A stretch of DNA of 64,000 nt from Brachionus rotundiformis (Eukaryota; Rotifera; Eurotatoria; Ploima; Brachionidae): NCBI GenBank assembly GCA_016802295.1, contig JAESIW010000207.1, positions 2,260,005 through 2,324,004 on the forward strand, read 5' to 3'. The position numbers and the translations under genes were made by a program. Shown here piece after piece: positions 21,235 through 33,283 of the stretch. Under the pieces are notes generated by a model. That model saw only the letters and a list, made by a program, of their open reading frames with translations. It did not search any database and was not told the origin of the DNA. Within the stretch, counting starts at the first letter, position 1; each line of letters begins with the position of its first letter.

Positions 21235-22194
21235 CTAAAAAAAATTCTGCCCATTTATAATCTTAAAAGTTTCATTGAGAAAAGCTTTTTTGACCAAATC
21301 AATGGTAAGCTTTGTATCCTCGTTATCTATTTCAAAATCTTTAAAAGCGTCATTAATTATCTCATTGGCCAATAATGGCAGTTCCTTTTTAGTCCATGGT
21401 CTTTTGCTAAATGCACTAATAGCTCTATTTGGATTTAAGTAGTTTGAAAACAAGTCCAATTCTGGATGTTGGTCAAGCATTGCTTTTAATTTTGCATCCT
21501 TGTCACATTTATCTTTAGGAGCTTTTTCGGGCTTTTTAACCATTATTTCTTCAAAACCTGGCATTTTTTTCTTAACATAAAATGGTTTTGTGATTTGGTC
21601 ATCGTAAGGTTTGATGACAATACCTTCAATACAATCACCTGCTTCGGTTTTACACTTATCTAATTCAAAATTTAAGCACTCATCAAATGATCCTATCATA
21701 AAGCTCTCCACAATAGGAAGACCCATCTTTTTAGTCCAATCGATAAAAAATTTTGCATTTTGGTACATACCATCAAAAACTACATCAAAATACAGTATTT
21801 TATTTTTTCCATCTAAGTCATATTTTATTCGTTTTTGTACATTACCGAAAATTTCACCAAAAAGATTGATTGAATTGAGACTAGATTGAATCAAGTAGTT
21901 TTTCACATTTTCCAATGCCACTTTGTGGATTTGTTCACCCAAGATTGTCTTATAGTTGTTAAAATTGTCGCTCGGACCCAGAATGCAATTACGACTAGCA
22001 TATTCGGTTTTAATTTCTGGTACCAAATTTTCTCCGCCATATTCCTTGGTTAGAATAATCTGAAAATTTGATCCATCATATTTATGCTCTACAATAAACT
22101 GTTTTGAGACATAATCAGGATTTTTTTGGAAAAAGTTTTCAATTTCTTTATCATTATTCTTATTTGGAATAGATCTATAAGTTAAAAAAGACAT
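21235..22194 (-). CDS. T4 Rnl2-type RNA ligase
   Basis: A single-exon protein of 319 residues. The nucleotidyltransferase motifs are in order: I KYDGSNF (38-44, Lys38 the expected AMP-accepting lysine), III LFGEIFGN (111-118), IIIa ILYFDVVFDG (133-142), IV EGIVIKPY (190-197), V FYVKKKMP (205-212). A C-terminal helical domain with NRAISAFSKRPW follows. KxDG followed by NF and the spacing are those of the Rnl2 branch (phage T4 gp24.1, kinetoplastid editing ligases), which seals nicks in duplex RNA. It is not the KLDG-type animal ligase RLIG1. All catalytic residues look intact. Base composition matches its neighbours, so any horizontal origin is old. Role in the cell unknown; RNA repair is the likely inference. 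Confidence 0.85.
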   Translation of the reverse strand: MSFLTYRSIPNKNNDKEIENFFQKNPDYVSKQFIVEHKYDGSNFQIILTKEYGGENLVPEIKTEYASRNCILGPSDNFNNYKTILGEQIHKVALENVKNYLIQSSLNSINLFGEIFGNVQKRIKYDLDGKNKILYFDVVFDGMYQNAKFFIDWTKKMGLPIVESFMIGSFDECLNFELDKCKTEAGDCIEGIVIKPYDDQITKPFYVKKKMPGFEEIMVKKPEKAPKDKCDKDAKLKAMLDQHPELDLFSNYLNPNRAISAFSKRPWTKKELPLLANEIINDAFKDFEIDNEDTKLTIDLVKKAFLNETFKIINGQNFF

Positions 22195-22672
22195 TTTGTT
22201 CTTTTGTTTAACATTTTATTATACAAAAAGAGTTATTTAAGAGAAAAAATTTCAAAAAAAATTATCAAAATTACTTCATATTATTTATTTGATTACTAAG
22301 TAACCTGAATAATAATTTAAATTCAAAATAGAGCTCAAATAGTTTTACCTTTTGTGTTATTTTCTTTAAAAATAATTAAAAAATATTAATCATAAGATAT
22401 TTAAATTTTGAAATATTTAAAATACAATAAAATAGAATTTGATAATTATTAATTGATACTAATATTTAGGAAAATTAATGACATAGGCCTTATTCTAACA
22501 AAATTTTCTCTGAAAACAAATTTCTTAATAGTATTTTAAATTTTTTCGTATTTTTTAAATAATTTAGATGTATTATTAAACTGCCTTGATAATTAAAATA
22601 ATAAAAAAAATTAATAAAAAAAGTGTCAAATCTTATAAATTAATTTATTTACATCTACAGAAAAATTTAATT
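22195..22672. other. intergenic
   Basis: 5' flank of the RNA ligase and 3' flank of COQ7. AT-rich; nothing supported. Confidence 0.7.
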
Positions 22673-23336
22673 TTATATTTTTTCGGCCACCCATACTGCA
22701 GCCCTGCATCCGGCTTTAATCACTTCTGTAAGAGGTTTGTAAAAAATTGCTTTTTCAGCCTCATGTTCAATACCAGTATCATGGTGTTCTTGCTCGTCGT
22801 CACGAAATTTCTTTATTATTTCCAAAATTTCAGTATGCTTTTCAGGATTCTTTTCCAATAATTCTCTTAATTGGCTAATGGGAATAAAATGTTTAATGAC
22901 AAAAAAAATAATTATTTCTATTAAGATACTTGTTGTAGTGTTCAGTTATTACACTTTCAACTGCAACTGTACATGCCATGGCAGCCTCTTTTCCCAAGAG
23001 CGCTGATCCAAATCCAAGAGCGTATCCGGCTACATTCCAGAGTGGTAAAAATGCCGTAGGTCTTACTCTATATTTAGGTATCAGCTCTTCAAATTTTTTT
23101 AAATGATCTTTTTCTTGGTCCCACATGTGCTGAATAGTTGGACCAGCTGGTGTTTTTCCGAGAACTGCCATTTGTCCAGCATAAATCTGATTTGCACCGT
23201 ATTCACCGGCATGATCCACTCTAATAATTCTATCTAATGCTTTTTTAGACTCTTCTGGTAAAGAATTATAAAACTTTGAAGAGTGGCGCACCAATGGCTT
23301 CGAGATTAGACAACTTGGTCGGCTAATTCCAAGCAT
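22673..23336 (-). CDS. COQ7: 5-demethoxyubiquinone hydroxylase, mitochondrial
   Basis: Exons 22930-23336 and 22673-22874, 202 residues. The N-terminus (ISRPSCLISKPLVRHSSKF) is a mitochondrial presequence. The di-iron carboxylate fold shows all ligands: DHAGEYGANQIYAGQ, the QEKDH pair, AVESVITEHYNNQ (split by the intron at the second Asn), and RDDEQEHHDTGIEHEAE. The end, IKAGCRAAVWVAEKI, is the family's usual membrane-facing C-terminus. It performs the penultimate step of ubiquinone synthesis at the inner membrane. Length and motifs are normal. Confidence 0.96.
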
Positions 23337-23897
23337 TTTATCTAATTAAAAGAAAGGATTTTGTTTATATATATTTAATATAATATAAATCGAACATTCC
23401 AGTTGGTAATTTAAATTGAAATGTTACATCAAAATTTTGCAATATTATGGTAACATTTTGGTTAGAAAAAATAACTAAATAGTTAAAAAAATATTAAAAA
23501 AATTTAATAGAAACATATAATAAAACTAAAAATCTCATATAGTAAATAAACTCAATATTTTCATCTTCTGTTATTAGCCAACTGAAAATTAATTTCTAAT
23601 TATAATAAACTTTTTTTGATTAATTAAAATTTCAATTAATAAAATTCTAATTTTAATAATTATTTATTTATTTTAATAACATAAAATATCTTTTAGGACA
23701 ATTAAAACAACTTTTTGTTTGATATTTTGTTAAAGTACATTCCAGAACCAAAACCAATTGCAAAATAATTATAAATTTTGTTCTAGCTTTTAAATAAAAT
23801 TTAAAATTTCTTTACTTTTGATCAAAGAGTAAATAAAAAGGTAAATTTACTTATACTAATTGAATAAAAATAATGCTTTACCTGTTCTGGTAAGAAA
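23337..23897. promoter_or_regulatory. head-to-head intergenic region of COQ7 and the TDG-like gene
   Basis: 561 bases separate two divergent start codons, so a shared promoter region is likely. It is AT-rich and I can name no specific element in it. Confidence 0.4.
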
Positions 23898-25410
23898 ATG
23901 CCAAGAAACTCAGATAAGTTCGATGACATAGTGGACAGAACTTTACCAGAAGTAATCGATTACAATCTAGACATTCTGTATGTTAATCTTAACCAACACC
24001 ATTACTCTGGTCAAGGAAACCAATTTTGTAAATTAATTCAACTTAATCTTGATCAAATTTTAATGGATCGTTTAAGTTCGCTGTTTACATGAGTCCGAAC
24101 TAACATCTAAATTGGTCAAACCATCTGAAACATTCAAACTATTGGACTACAGAATGGGTTTGGTAAACATGGCCGAGAGACCGGCCGAAAAAAAAAACCT
24201 CGAACTCACACCAGATGATCAACAGCGCGCTCAACAAGTCATAAGACAAAAAATATTACACTACAAACCCAAAATTGTGTGCTACAATGGTAAGATCACA
24301 TACGAACACTTCATTGGGAGCCCTGTGAACTATGATTTTAATTATGGAAAGCAGCCGAGCGTGTTCGAAGGTACTGGCTCGATCCAATTCTGTTTGCCAT
24401 CTACTTCAGCTCGACTTTTAATCTTGCCAACAGTTTCGGATAAAATTCCTTTTTTTGCCGCGCTGAGAAAAGTGCGCGACTATCTTAATGGACAATTGGA
24501 TCAGCTCAATGAAGATGAGCTCATGTTCCCAGACTTCAAAGCTACATGCAATGGACGCGACATGAATGATTCTCAAATGGATGAGTCCGGGGACGAGCTT
24601 GAGGAAGACACATCCCGTTTGGAAGACTTGGATGAATCCAAAATTAAGAAAACCTACAGAATGAACAATTTGTCTGTCAGTCAAATACCAGCAAGTGTTC
24701 TGGACGATATCAGAAAGGAAAAAAAGTCGCGCAAGACAATCAGCTTGGCCACTAGCCGAGAGTATTTGAATGTGCTAAAAAAAATGCCCAAAAATCCAAG
24801 TACCAGTACTTTTGGGACTGATTTGGACACTCATTCTAACATGACCAATGACTCAGACTATGAGACCAAAGGAGAAAAAATTTCCAAGATTAAAACATCT
24901 CAACCTTTGGCAAAACCAGATTTAAATAGCAAAAAAATAAATGCTATTTTAAATGAGGTGAGAAAAAATACCAACAAACAATTGATAAAAAGCCCCAGAG
25001 TGGTCTTGTCGTCCTTGCCAATGACATTAAGTCAACCTCCGCCTAAACAGAGTGGAAATTTAGCCCCGAAAGCTGAATCTCCTGTTTATGTAACAGAAAA
25101 TATGGTAAATTTTGAAACTGTTGAAATGGAATTGGTAAAAAAAGATCAGTATAGGTTTGATGACTATTATAGATTTGAAACTGGCAATAACCAAAATCTA
25201 AGCATGCATTATTTGCTTAGTGATGATTATTATCAAAATTTGAAGCAAGATTTGGCAAGAAAGCTAAAATTTTGCTTCATGGATGAACATGGTGACTTAG
25301 ATGGTGCAGAGTTAAGAGCTGTATTTTCAAATTCGACAGAAGCTTCTAGTTACATGTTGGCTAACTCAGGTGGTAAACGAAAGTGTTTAATTAACGCAAA
25401 CAATTTGTAG
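23898..25410 (+). CDS. TDG/MUG-family uracil/thymine DNA glycosylase-like protein, altered motif A
   Basis: Exons 23898-24027 and 24077-25410 give 487 residues. Alignment with thymine DNA glycosylase is clear: TLPEVIDYNLDILYV, HHYSGQGNQFFRCL across the intron, MGLVNMAERPAEK, KIVCYNGKITYEHF, LPSTSAR (150-156, the second active-site loop), and SDKIPFFAALRKVRDYL. The first active-site loop, normally GINPG followed by about seven residues before HHY, is reduced to VNLNQ (29-33), so the glycine/proline and several residues are missing. Asn32 may replace the catalytic Asn. No GT-AG intron fits the gap. The C-terminal 290 residues are charged, partly acidic and unrecognised. It may be inactive on DNA or have changed specificity. 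Confidence 0.8.
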
Positions 25411-25861
25411 ATAAGATTGTTTTTTGTATTGTTAAAATATTTTAAATAAAATTTGTAAAATATAAATTAAGAAAAAAAATCATAGAAAAATAAAAACGGA
25501 TAAAATCGTTTAAAAATTATTAATTTATATTTAATTCTTAAAAAAATATCTGTTTATGCATGTTACAGTGATGATTTTATCTCTTAATACTTTTAAAAAA
25601 AATAACTTTTTTACCAAATCCATTTACCATTTACCTACAAGCTTCTAAAAATTAAAAAATAAGACAAATTTTATCTTATTAAGTTTTTTGTCTCACTGTA
25701 AACCTTTTTTTATTAATTTAAAAAGATAATCATCTAATTATCCTGGTAAAATGAAATTATCAGATTTTGGTCACTGAAAATTTTATAAAATTAAAAATTA
25801 GCTAATATTTTGCTCAAAATAATATTTATTATTAGAATTTTTAAAGTTTAATTTCAAGGTT
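25411..25861. other. intergenic
   Basis: 3' flank of the TDG-like gene and 5' flank of FDX1. AT-rich; nothing else seen. Confidence 0.7.
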
Positions 25862-26407
25862 ATGTATTTCAGTTTGGTCACTAGACTTTTAGCTTTAAAT
25901 GGTCGTAATTTGGCCAGCAAGACACAGTTAGGAGGCCAAGTACGTTTTGTATCATCAAATAAAATGTTAGTTTCGATAAAATTTAAAAAAATAATTAATA
26001 TTTTTTAAAAGGATAAATTTGTATTTTATCGACCGTAATGGAGAAAAGATGAAAGCCAAGGCTAAAATAGGAACTAGTTTGTTAGATGTTGCCATAGATA
26101 ATAATATTGATTTAGAAGGTTTTGGTTAGAATTTAAAAAATAAAAATTAAAAATATCTTTGGGACAAAATTTTATTTAACTTTAAGGTGCATGTGAGGGC
26201 ACGTTGTCTTGTTCGACTTGTCACTTGATACTAAATAAAGAAAATTATGACCAATTGAAGCCACCGACTGACGAAGAAAACGATATGCTTGATCTTGCAT
26301 ACGGGTTGGAGCCAACTTCTCGCTTGGGTTGCCAAATTACAGTTGAGGAGAAAATGGACGGATGGGTATTTGTTGTTCCAAAGGAAGTCTCAGATGCTCG
26401 TGGTTGA
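25862..26407 (+). CDS. FDX1: mitochondrial ferredoxin, adrenodoxin type
   Basis: Exons 25862-25965, 26012-26118 and 26187-26407, 143 residues. A mitochondrial presequence (MYFSLVTRLLALNGRNLASK) precedes the [2Fe-2S] fold. The cluster ligands are in GACEGTLSCSTCHLIL (C-x5-C-x2-C) and RLGCQ. The segment DEENDMLDLAYGL is characteristic of adrenodoxin rather than FDX2, as is the PKEVSDARG end. It carries electrons from ferredoxin reductase to mitochondrial cytochromes P450 and to lipoylation or heme-A synthesis. All three exon phases fit. Confidence 0.93.
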
Positions 26408-26608
26408 TTTTGATTTTGTTTTTTAATTGGTTTTAATTTTTTTTTAAAAAAATTTAATTATTAGAATAAAATTTTCAATTAATAATTAAAAAAAATTATA
26501 TTTAATTATTTAATTAAATGTTTAGTTAGTTGTGTATAAATTTTAAGAAAAAATTTAATAATATTAAAGAAATATTTCAAAAAAAGTTGAAAATAAGATT
26601 TGAAGAAA

Positions 26609-27001
26609 ATGCGAGTTTTTAAAAAAATACCTGGTCTTGCCTTGCTGAGAAAGCGGCCTCAAAACCAAGTTCCATTTCCTCTTGCTGTCGGTCAAGTAAT
26701 CAAAGCGCCAGATGCAATAACCCGAGAAGTAAAAGTGATCAAAATGGAACTGGACGATTACCTAAAAATGTATTTCAATAAATCCATTGTTTTCGAAACT
26801 GTAGATCAGAATGGTTTGAGTAAAAAAGGTGATATTGTTTTAGTTCGTAAGCTTGATAAACCATTGACTCAAAAAAAGATTTTTTCTATTGAAAAAATAC
26901 TTTTCCAAATAGATAATATTGTTGATCCAATAACTGGCAAAAATATAAGTCATGATCAAGACGAAATATTAAAACACCTGGAGCAGATAGCTCACTCTTA
27001 A
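26609..27001 (+). CDS. MRPS17: mitochondrial ribosomal protein uS17m
   Basis: A single-exon protein of 130 residues, starting at the first ATG (MRVFKKIPGLALLRKR). It matches the S17 OB fold: GQVIKAPDAITREVKVIKME, YLKMYFNKSIVFETVD, KKGDIVLVRKLDKPLTQKKI, VDPITGKNIS. This protein binds 16S-like rRNA in the mitochondrial small subunit. It lies 200 bases after FDX1 on the same strand; no functional link is needed. Confidence 0.9.
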   Translation: MRVFKKIPGLALLRKRPQNQVPFPLAVGQVIKAPDAITREVKVIKMELDDYLKMYFNKSIVFETVDQNGLSKKGDIVLVRKLDKPLTQKKIFSIEKILFQIDNIVDPITGKNISHDQDEILKHLEQIAHS

Positions 27002-27263
27002 ATTAACTTCTTGATGTAAAACATTTTTTATAAATAAAAAAAAAATTAATAAATATTTAAAATAAATTTTTTTTCAATCAAAAAATTATTAATTAGAATT
27101 TGATTAATTAACTATCGTTCTAAATAAGTAAAAATTTAAAAGAATAATAATTAACAAAATGTGTGTTAATTATCTGTCGAATTCAATTCGAAATAATAAT
27201 TTAAGTAATCCCTTAAAAAAGATGGATGATAAAAAATAAAAGATAAATTCAATTTTAAATTTT

Positions 27264-28955
27264 TTATTTATTATTTCTTTTCCTTTTCTGATTTTCTTCA
27301 TAATTAACTCGTTTTTTAATCTTATTCTGTTTACTATTTAAAACTTTTTTGATCTTATCTTTAGATTTTTTAGGCTTTGGATCTTGGTCTTTGGTTTCCA
27401 GAGTTTCATTCGTGTCTTTATCAGAATTTTCGGGCGTTTGATCCTTTTTTTCTTGTACAGATTCCTCTATTGCTTTTTTATTTTCCTTTTCTTCTTCTTC
27501 GTCAGTAGTACCTGGTGGACGTACATAGTAAGGTAATTTGCCTCTTTGGAAATCATTTAAAACCATTTTAGCAGCACTGCTAATATTCGACTCTCCACCT
27601 TTGTTCAATTTTCCTGTTTTCATAGCTAGCTTTTCCAAAAAGTCCAAATGGTCATCCCATTCGTATATCTTGTATGTTCTTTGTAAGTATTCTTTTTTGA
27701 CCCTTTTCAAAACCTCTTCCACATGATCTTCAGGCGTTGGTATATTTTCCACTCTTACAACTCCTTTTAAAACTATGTCTGTTTCACTATCACCATGTGG
27801 ATAAACAACACCCGGACAATCGATCAAAAATATTCTTTTCATTAAAGTAATGTATTGCCAGACTTTGGTCTCACCAGCAATTGGTGCCACATTACAGACC
27901 TTTTTTTTTCTCAAAGCGTTTATTATAGAACTCTTTCCAGTATTCGGATATCCAATAAAACCAACACTTATTTGTTTTCTGTCCTTGTGCAAAGTCCCAA
28001 ATTGACGAAGCAGTTGAATCAAGGCGCCTTTTCCGAATGGATTTGTCAAACTGGCATGAAAAGCCAAAGTTGGATGCTCTTGGGACAAGATAGCAACCCA
28101 TTTTTGCTTTGGAAAAAATAAGTAAAAATTATTTTTTTTTTTATTTTATTTTACTGTGACCCATGTTGGAACCAAGTCACATTTATTCAAAACAAATATG
28201 AGATGTTTATGACTTTTCTCCTTTTTGATGTAGGCTTCGACCTGTTTACACCTAGTTCCGTCAGGATTTCTTGCATCTAGAACTTGAATAATAACATCCG
28301 ATGAATCAATTACCTTGTATAGTTCTCCCCAAATACGCTTGCTTTGTCCAGCTTTAAACAAGGCAAACATTGGTTCATCAGTAACGCCTTGATTGTCTTG
28401 TACCAAATCCTTATCATTTTCTGCATTGTATTCATCGGCTTTTTTAGCCACTAGTTCAGCATACTCTTTCAGATCACATGTGGTCAATTGTGGCTTTTTA
28501 CGCTGAGCCTTGGGTCCAAATGTGTTCTCGAAAGGTTCAAATTCGAGCAAATGAACTCGTTCGTTTTTGGCCTTTTCGTTTAAAATGGTTGTTGGCAAAT
28601 TAGTTGGTTTAATAATTAGCTTGTAAGGATCAGCTTTGGCTTTGTTCATTTCGTCCTGAAATGATTGCAAAGCGGATTGTGTAATGACACGTGTATTACC
28701 AAACCATTTGCGATTTGGTTGCACTCGAGCCTGTGTACCAGATGTGTTCCAGCCTTGGAAAGGAGCAGCTTTTATAATTTTTCCAGATCGATTGCGAACA
28801 GGTTTTTGATTCTTGTACATATTAAGCCGGTCAATGGTAGCTTTGGAACGCATGTTTTGGCCACCTTTGCCATTTGCCCTGTCAGCATTTAAACTGTGAT
28901 TGCCAGACTTTATTTTGTCCTTAACTTTGGATTTGTTATCCTTTACTTTGCCCAT
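27264..28955 (-). CDS. GNL2: nucleolar GTP-binding protein 2 (60S biogenesis GTPase)
   Basis: Exons 28155-28955 and 27264-28106, 547 residues. The N-terminal NGP1 domain (NTSGTQARVQPNRKWFGNTR) is followed by a circularly permuted GTPase: NKCDLVP (G4) first, then GYPNTGKSS (G1), the GETKVW switch and DCPGVVYP (G3). The C-terminus is lysine-rich with KKRVNYEENQKRKRNN, a nucleolar signal. Yeast Nog2 checks late 60S particles before export. All motifs intact; the intron falls between VPTWVT and QKWVAIL. Confidence 0.95.
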
Positions 28956-29309
28956 TTTTTGTTAACAATTAATTTCTTCAATTTTAATCAAAATAAAAAA
29001 ATTCTAAAAGCACATTTTTCATAAATTCTTAGATATAATTTATTTTTTAAGAAAAAGAAAAGTGCAAATTTTAATTAAATTTTGTATTTGGTTGGGCTAT
29101 ATATTTAGTATTAAAAAAATTAGATAGATAAAATTTTATAGGTTTCTACTAGAAAAAGTTAATCATCTCAAAAATATCTACAATTGTCGCTTTTCTTGAT
29201 TAAAATTAATAAAAATAATACCAATTAAAATATTTTTATTGAAAATTAAAACGAATAAAATAAATATCCTAATATTTTTTAACGTAATTAAAATAATAAT
29301 AAAATTTTA
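28956..29309. other. intergenic
   Basis: 5' flank of GNL2 and 3' flank of the mannosidase. AT-rich; nothing seen. Confidence 0.7.
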
Positions 29310-32300
29310 TTAATTAAATTTAATTAAAAATGCCTCGATTTGCATTGGTTCCAAATATTTAAATATCGAATCACCTTTTCTTATAATTTCTTGATTATCA
29401 ATATTATCTCTTAGAGTCAAAAGAGATTGTTTTAAATCAAAATTTTTAGCTGAGGTAAATCCAGTAAACAAATCTTGAAATTTAGTATCACCTAGTCTAT
29501 CGCACCAATTTTGGTAAAATTTGCTCAATTCAATGGAACTTCCAGTGGAACAATCCTCAAATGGAACTCGGTGCAAAATTAATCCAGCCTCATTTTTTTT
29601 AGGCTCTTGTCCACTACTTTCCATAGTCCTCAAATTTACCAGTCTCAAATCACAGGGAACACTCGGACTTACAAAATTTCTTTTTCCTCTAATTGAATCT
29701 ATTGAGCTAATTAGTTTAATGACAGGATTCAACAAATCATGAGACATTAAACTAAACACAACTGAAGGATGATCCAAAGCTGAGCTTGAAAGAGTGTTTA
29801 TTTTTTCATAAAATACCGAAAACCTGTTCGAAACAACCACATTGTCATTCATGGCTTGTTCCATGCCTCTGTTATCATCTTGGTCTAATTTACGGTCTAA
29901 AAATACTTGAATTGTGCCTGAACTTAGAGTTCCGACTCCCAGGGGCTGAGCTGAAATCAAGTTAAGTCTAAAATTTGAGTCTTGGATAAAAGCCCCACTC
30001 GGCATTGGATAAACATTTCCCTGTAAAGTCAGCTTATCATATCTTTTTCGCTTGGTAAACTGAAATCCATTTAAATCGGTGTATATTTCATCTTTGTTTT
30101 GAATATCTGTCTGAATATCCATTGCCAACTCGTAGTTATGAGTTTTTCTTAGATCAACCACATTCCAAATATTAAAAAAAGGTATCTTAAGTTCCTTGAA
30201 ATCGCTCAACTCTGGATAAAATTCAACACAATGCAAAACAATGGTCATATTTACACACACTCTATTGCGCAATAGGCCATCTTGCTCCACTCTGATCCAT
30301 TGCAACCCATTCGAATCAATTTCAACTGCAGGTCCATCAGGCAAAAATAAGTAAGCTCCACTTTTTTCTCTGGCAGATGTTGTTCCATACTTAAGCAATT
30401 TTATGCTAGTTTTTAATTGATTTTGATTTGCATCAATTTTTTGCAAGAAACCTGTCTTGGAAGAGAAAATAGCCTCACTATTTAGGCCAGCATGAATTTT
30501 TATCTCTTCAGTATTATAATTAATTTCTTCAAAATCAATTTTAACATTCAAATTTTTAATCACTTCTTTTTGAGTTTGAAAATTTTGACCATTTTTGGAA
30601 TAAAATGTCACCTTGGGAAAATTGTCTACCACTGATTCTGAATCGGCTCGTTTTACAATTGTGAATGAAGTCATTGACAAAGGATCAATATCAACCATGA
30701 ATAACAATTCATAAACAGAGCGATCAAAATCTAAACTGAAAGATAGATCGTCTGGTGTTGGCAGTTTATTGGCACTTATGTCATTCAATCGTCCACCATC
30801 TGTGTTTGGCCATACTAAATTTAGCTGGATATTTTTCACTTTGGTACCATCGTTTGCCAATACCTCAACATTAGGCTCATTTATCCTCAAACTAATCACT
30901 TCAATTCTTCTGTTAGCATTTGGATTGAACAAAACTATCTTTTTTTTTGGATTTTCTTTAGACAACTTGATTATATGTTCAGAGACAGTTGTAAAATCAT
31001 TTGGATTAGATAATTGAACATCATCAATATTAAAAATTGCTGTAATTGTGTCAGATTGGCTCATTAACCTACCAGTGGAATATTCAATCACTTCTTTGCT
31101 GTTTTTTAAAGCCAAATACAGTCTAAAATTTAAATTTTTTGATAAAATATTTTTCCAAAATAATTCAAAATACAGAGACCAGCACCAGTAGGTTATGATT
31201 TGTGTACAATATTGTTTTTGATGGAATTAGAAGGATTTATTAAATCGTGATTTGGTAGAACCAAAAAAAAGTGTTTTTGCTCACCTTTACTCTGAACAAC
31301 TTAAGCAATTAAATGGAAAAATCTACCAGGAAAATTCTGTTCTATAATAAAAAGATATGATAGTATTCTATCACGAATATAAGAAAAATGGCATTGCTGA
31401 TTTTTCCAAAATAAAAAAATATCTTTTTTTCTTAAATAAACATATTTATATTCTTCTATTGCATGACAAATAGGATAAAAACATTTATCTATTAGGATAA
31501 CAATTTTAAATTACTTGTTTACATAGTCCAGAACTACATAGGGTTTTGAAGTACCAGTAATTCCATCATGATGCTGAAAAATTCCCAAATTTTGTCTAGC
31601 AACAATTAACTTTTTGTACAATTCATTAGCAATTTGATTGCTATCTCCGAGCAAATTGTTTAGTGAGAAGGAAATTTCAGCCGATCTTAGATAGGCTTCA
31701 ACCAACCGGTCCAATCTTTTACTAAAAGGCCGGGATGTAAAGTACCCACTCCAGTAATGATCCTGTCTATCGGCATAGGTAAAAAAATCACCACTAAAAC
31801 TAGGTGTTTTTACATTGAATTTTTCATCATTTTGTACCAAAATCTCAAAGTATTCCTTCAATGTGCCAAATTTAATGTTTACATTGAATTCACTTTTTGA
31901 ATTTAAATAATCCATTATCTTTTCGTAATTTTCAAATTGTATTGTAGCTTCTTCCATTGATTGATACCTAAAATCATCCCCTAAGACAACTAATAAAACA
32001 TTGTGGTTATTTTTGTCTCCATATAACTGGCTTTTTTTCCTGTATTGATCCAACAACAGTCTTGCTCGTTCGTCCACATTTCGAGCATTTATAATTTGTG
32101 GCTGTACGCCCCAAGGACAAGAGTATTGTCCCCTAGCTCTTAAAAAATCAAATTGACAGCATATCTTGGGATCAGGCCCGCAAGTATGAGGAATATCGTA
32201 GCTATAAAATGGCATTACATGACAAAAAATTGAGCTATCTTTGCTATTGGTATTAGACCAACTTTGTTTCCATTTAAACTCGAACCTTTGATTTTGTGCC

Positions 32301-33283
32301 AGATATTTTTTCAAATGGTAATGGACCCGTTGTATGAGCATGCTGTCAAAACCCATCTGTTTAAGCAAATAAGCCATTGTAGGTGAGTACCCGAAAGGGT
32401 CTATTGACCAGCCGTATGAGGGCCTGATCGTGGGATCTATGTTGTTTTTGAGCCATTCATGACCCTCGACCATCTGCTCGATGATGGCATAATAGTGAGA
32501 GTTTGCCTCATCTGTCATTACCCATCCACCTGTCACTATTTCCAATTGTTTGGTCACTGTGATCAATCTTTTCATCTTGTTCCTCATTTCTTCGCTGGCT
32601 CTTGACCACCAAAGCGACAAATAGCTTATTTCGGCCCATATGAACCTTCTGGTTGGCTTTTCGCTTAGCGAGTTGACAATAGTGTCAAGAATGCTGTTTG
32701 TGCGCTTTTCGAAATACTCCTCGAATGTCATGATCCAACCTGGATCATTGTGGGAATGTGGTACTACAATGACATTCAATTTTTTGTCTGTGTTCCACTG
32801 ATTTGGATCATAAGTGATATCAAATCCTTGCTTCCAGACACCTCCATCAATGTCATCAAACGGAAGACTAGCTATTAGTTCAGATACCTAAAATCTAAAA
32901 TTATTCTCTGGTAAAACAACCATTTCCAATACCTGAAAGTCGGAATTTCTTTCCTTTAATCCTTTGAACCAATTGCACTGCTTTTCGTAGTAATTTGACT
33001 GGTGGACTAGATTTTTGTTATTATTTAGTCCGTCAAGCTCACCTGAGCTCTTGATATTTTGGTATATTTTTTCCAATTCGTGAAGATTTTTCTCGTTTAT
33101 TTTGGCTTTATGTTCAAGAGACTCTATCTTGTTCTTAAGAGATAAGACCTCTTCATTTTCGAAGTCCAAGTCTCCTTCGAATGAGCTGATTGAGTTTAAG
33201 GTGTATGTCATATAATACAGAGTTCCTGCAATGCACAAGACAAATGTTAGGAACATAAAACGGCGCCGATAAAAAAATTTCAT
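29310..33283 (-). CDS. MAN2A: Golgi alpha-mannosidase II
   Basis: Exons 32933-33283, 31515-32887 and 29310-31122, 1178 residues (human MAN2A1 1144). A type II membrane protein: a short basic tail (MKFFYRRR), a membrane anchor at about 9-30 and a coiled stem. Family GH38 catalytic motifs: VVPHSHNDPGW (158-168; zinc ligands His163 and Asp165), WSIDPFGYSP with nucleophile Asp280, and HHDGITGTSK (His556, His557). The C-terminal half is the beta-sandwich region. It trims two mannoses from GlcNAcMan5 in the medial Golgi. Intron 1 is only 45 bases; intron 2 is 392 bases and contains a coding-like relic. The anchor excludes the lysosomal enzyme. Confidence 0.94.
31164..31347 (+). pseudogene. decayed coding fragment in MAN2A intron 2, antisense to the host
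   Basis: On the plus strand RPAPVGYDLCTILFLMELEG reads on to a TGA at 31248-31250. After a one-base shift SVFAHLYSEQLKQLNGKIYQ runs to a TAA at about 31345. Both pieces look like former protein, broken by a stop and a frameshift. I do not recognise the family. Confidence 0.35.

Noticed and set aside
27264..28106. Reading the second GNL2 segment as a separate small GTPase
   Set aside because: The 48-base gap is a GT-AG intron, and the joined protein has the permuted motif order of GNL2.
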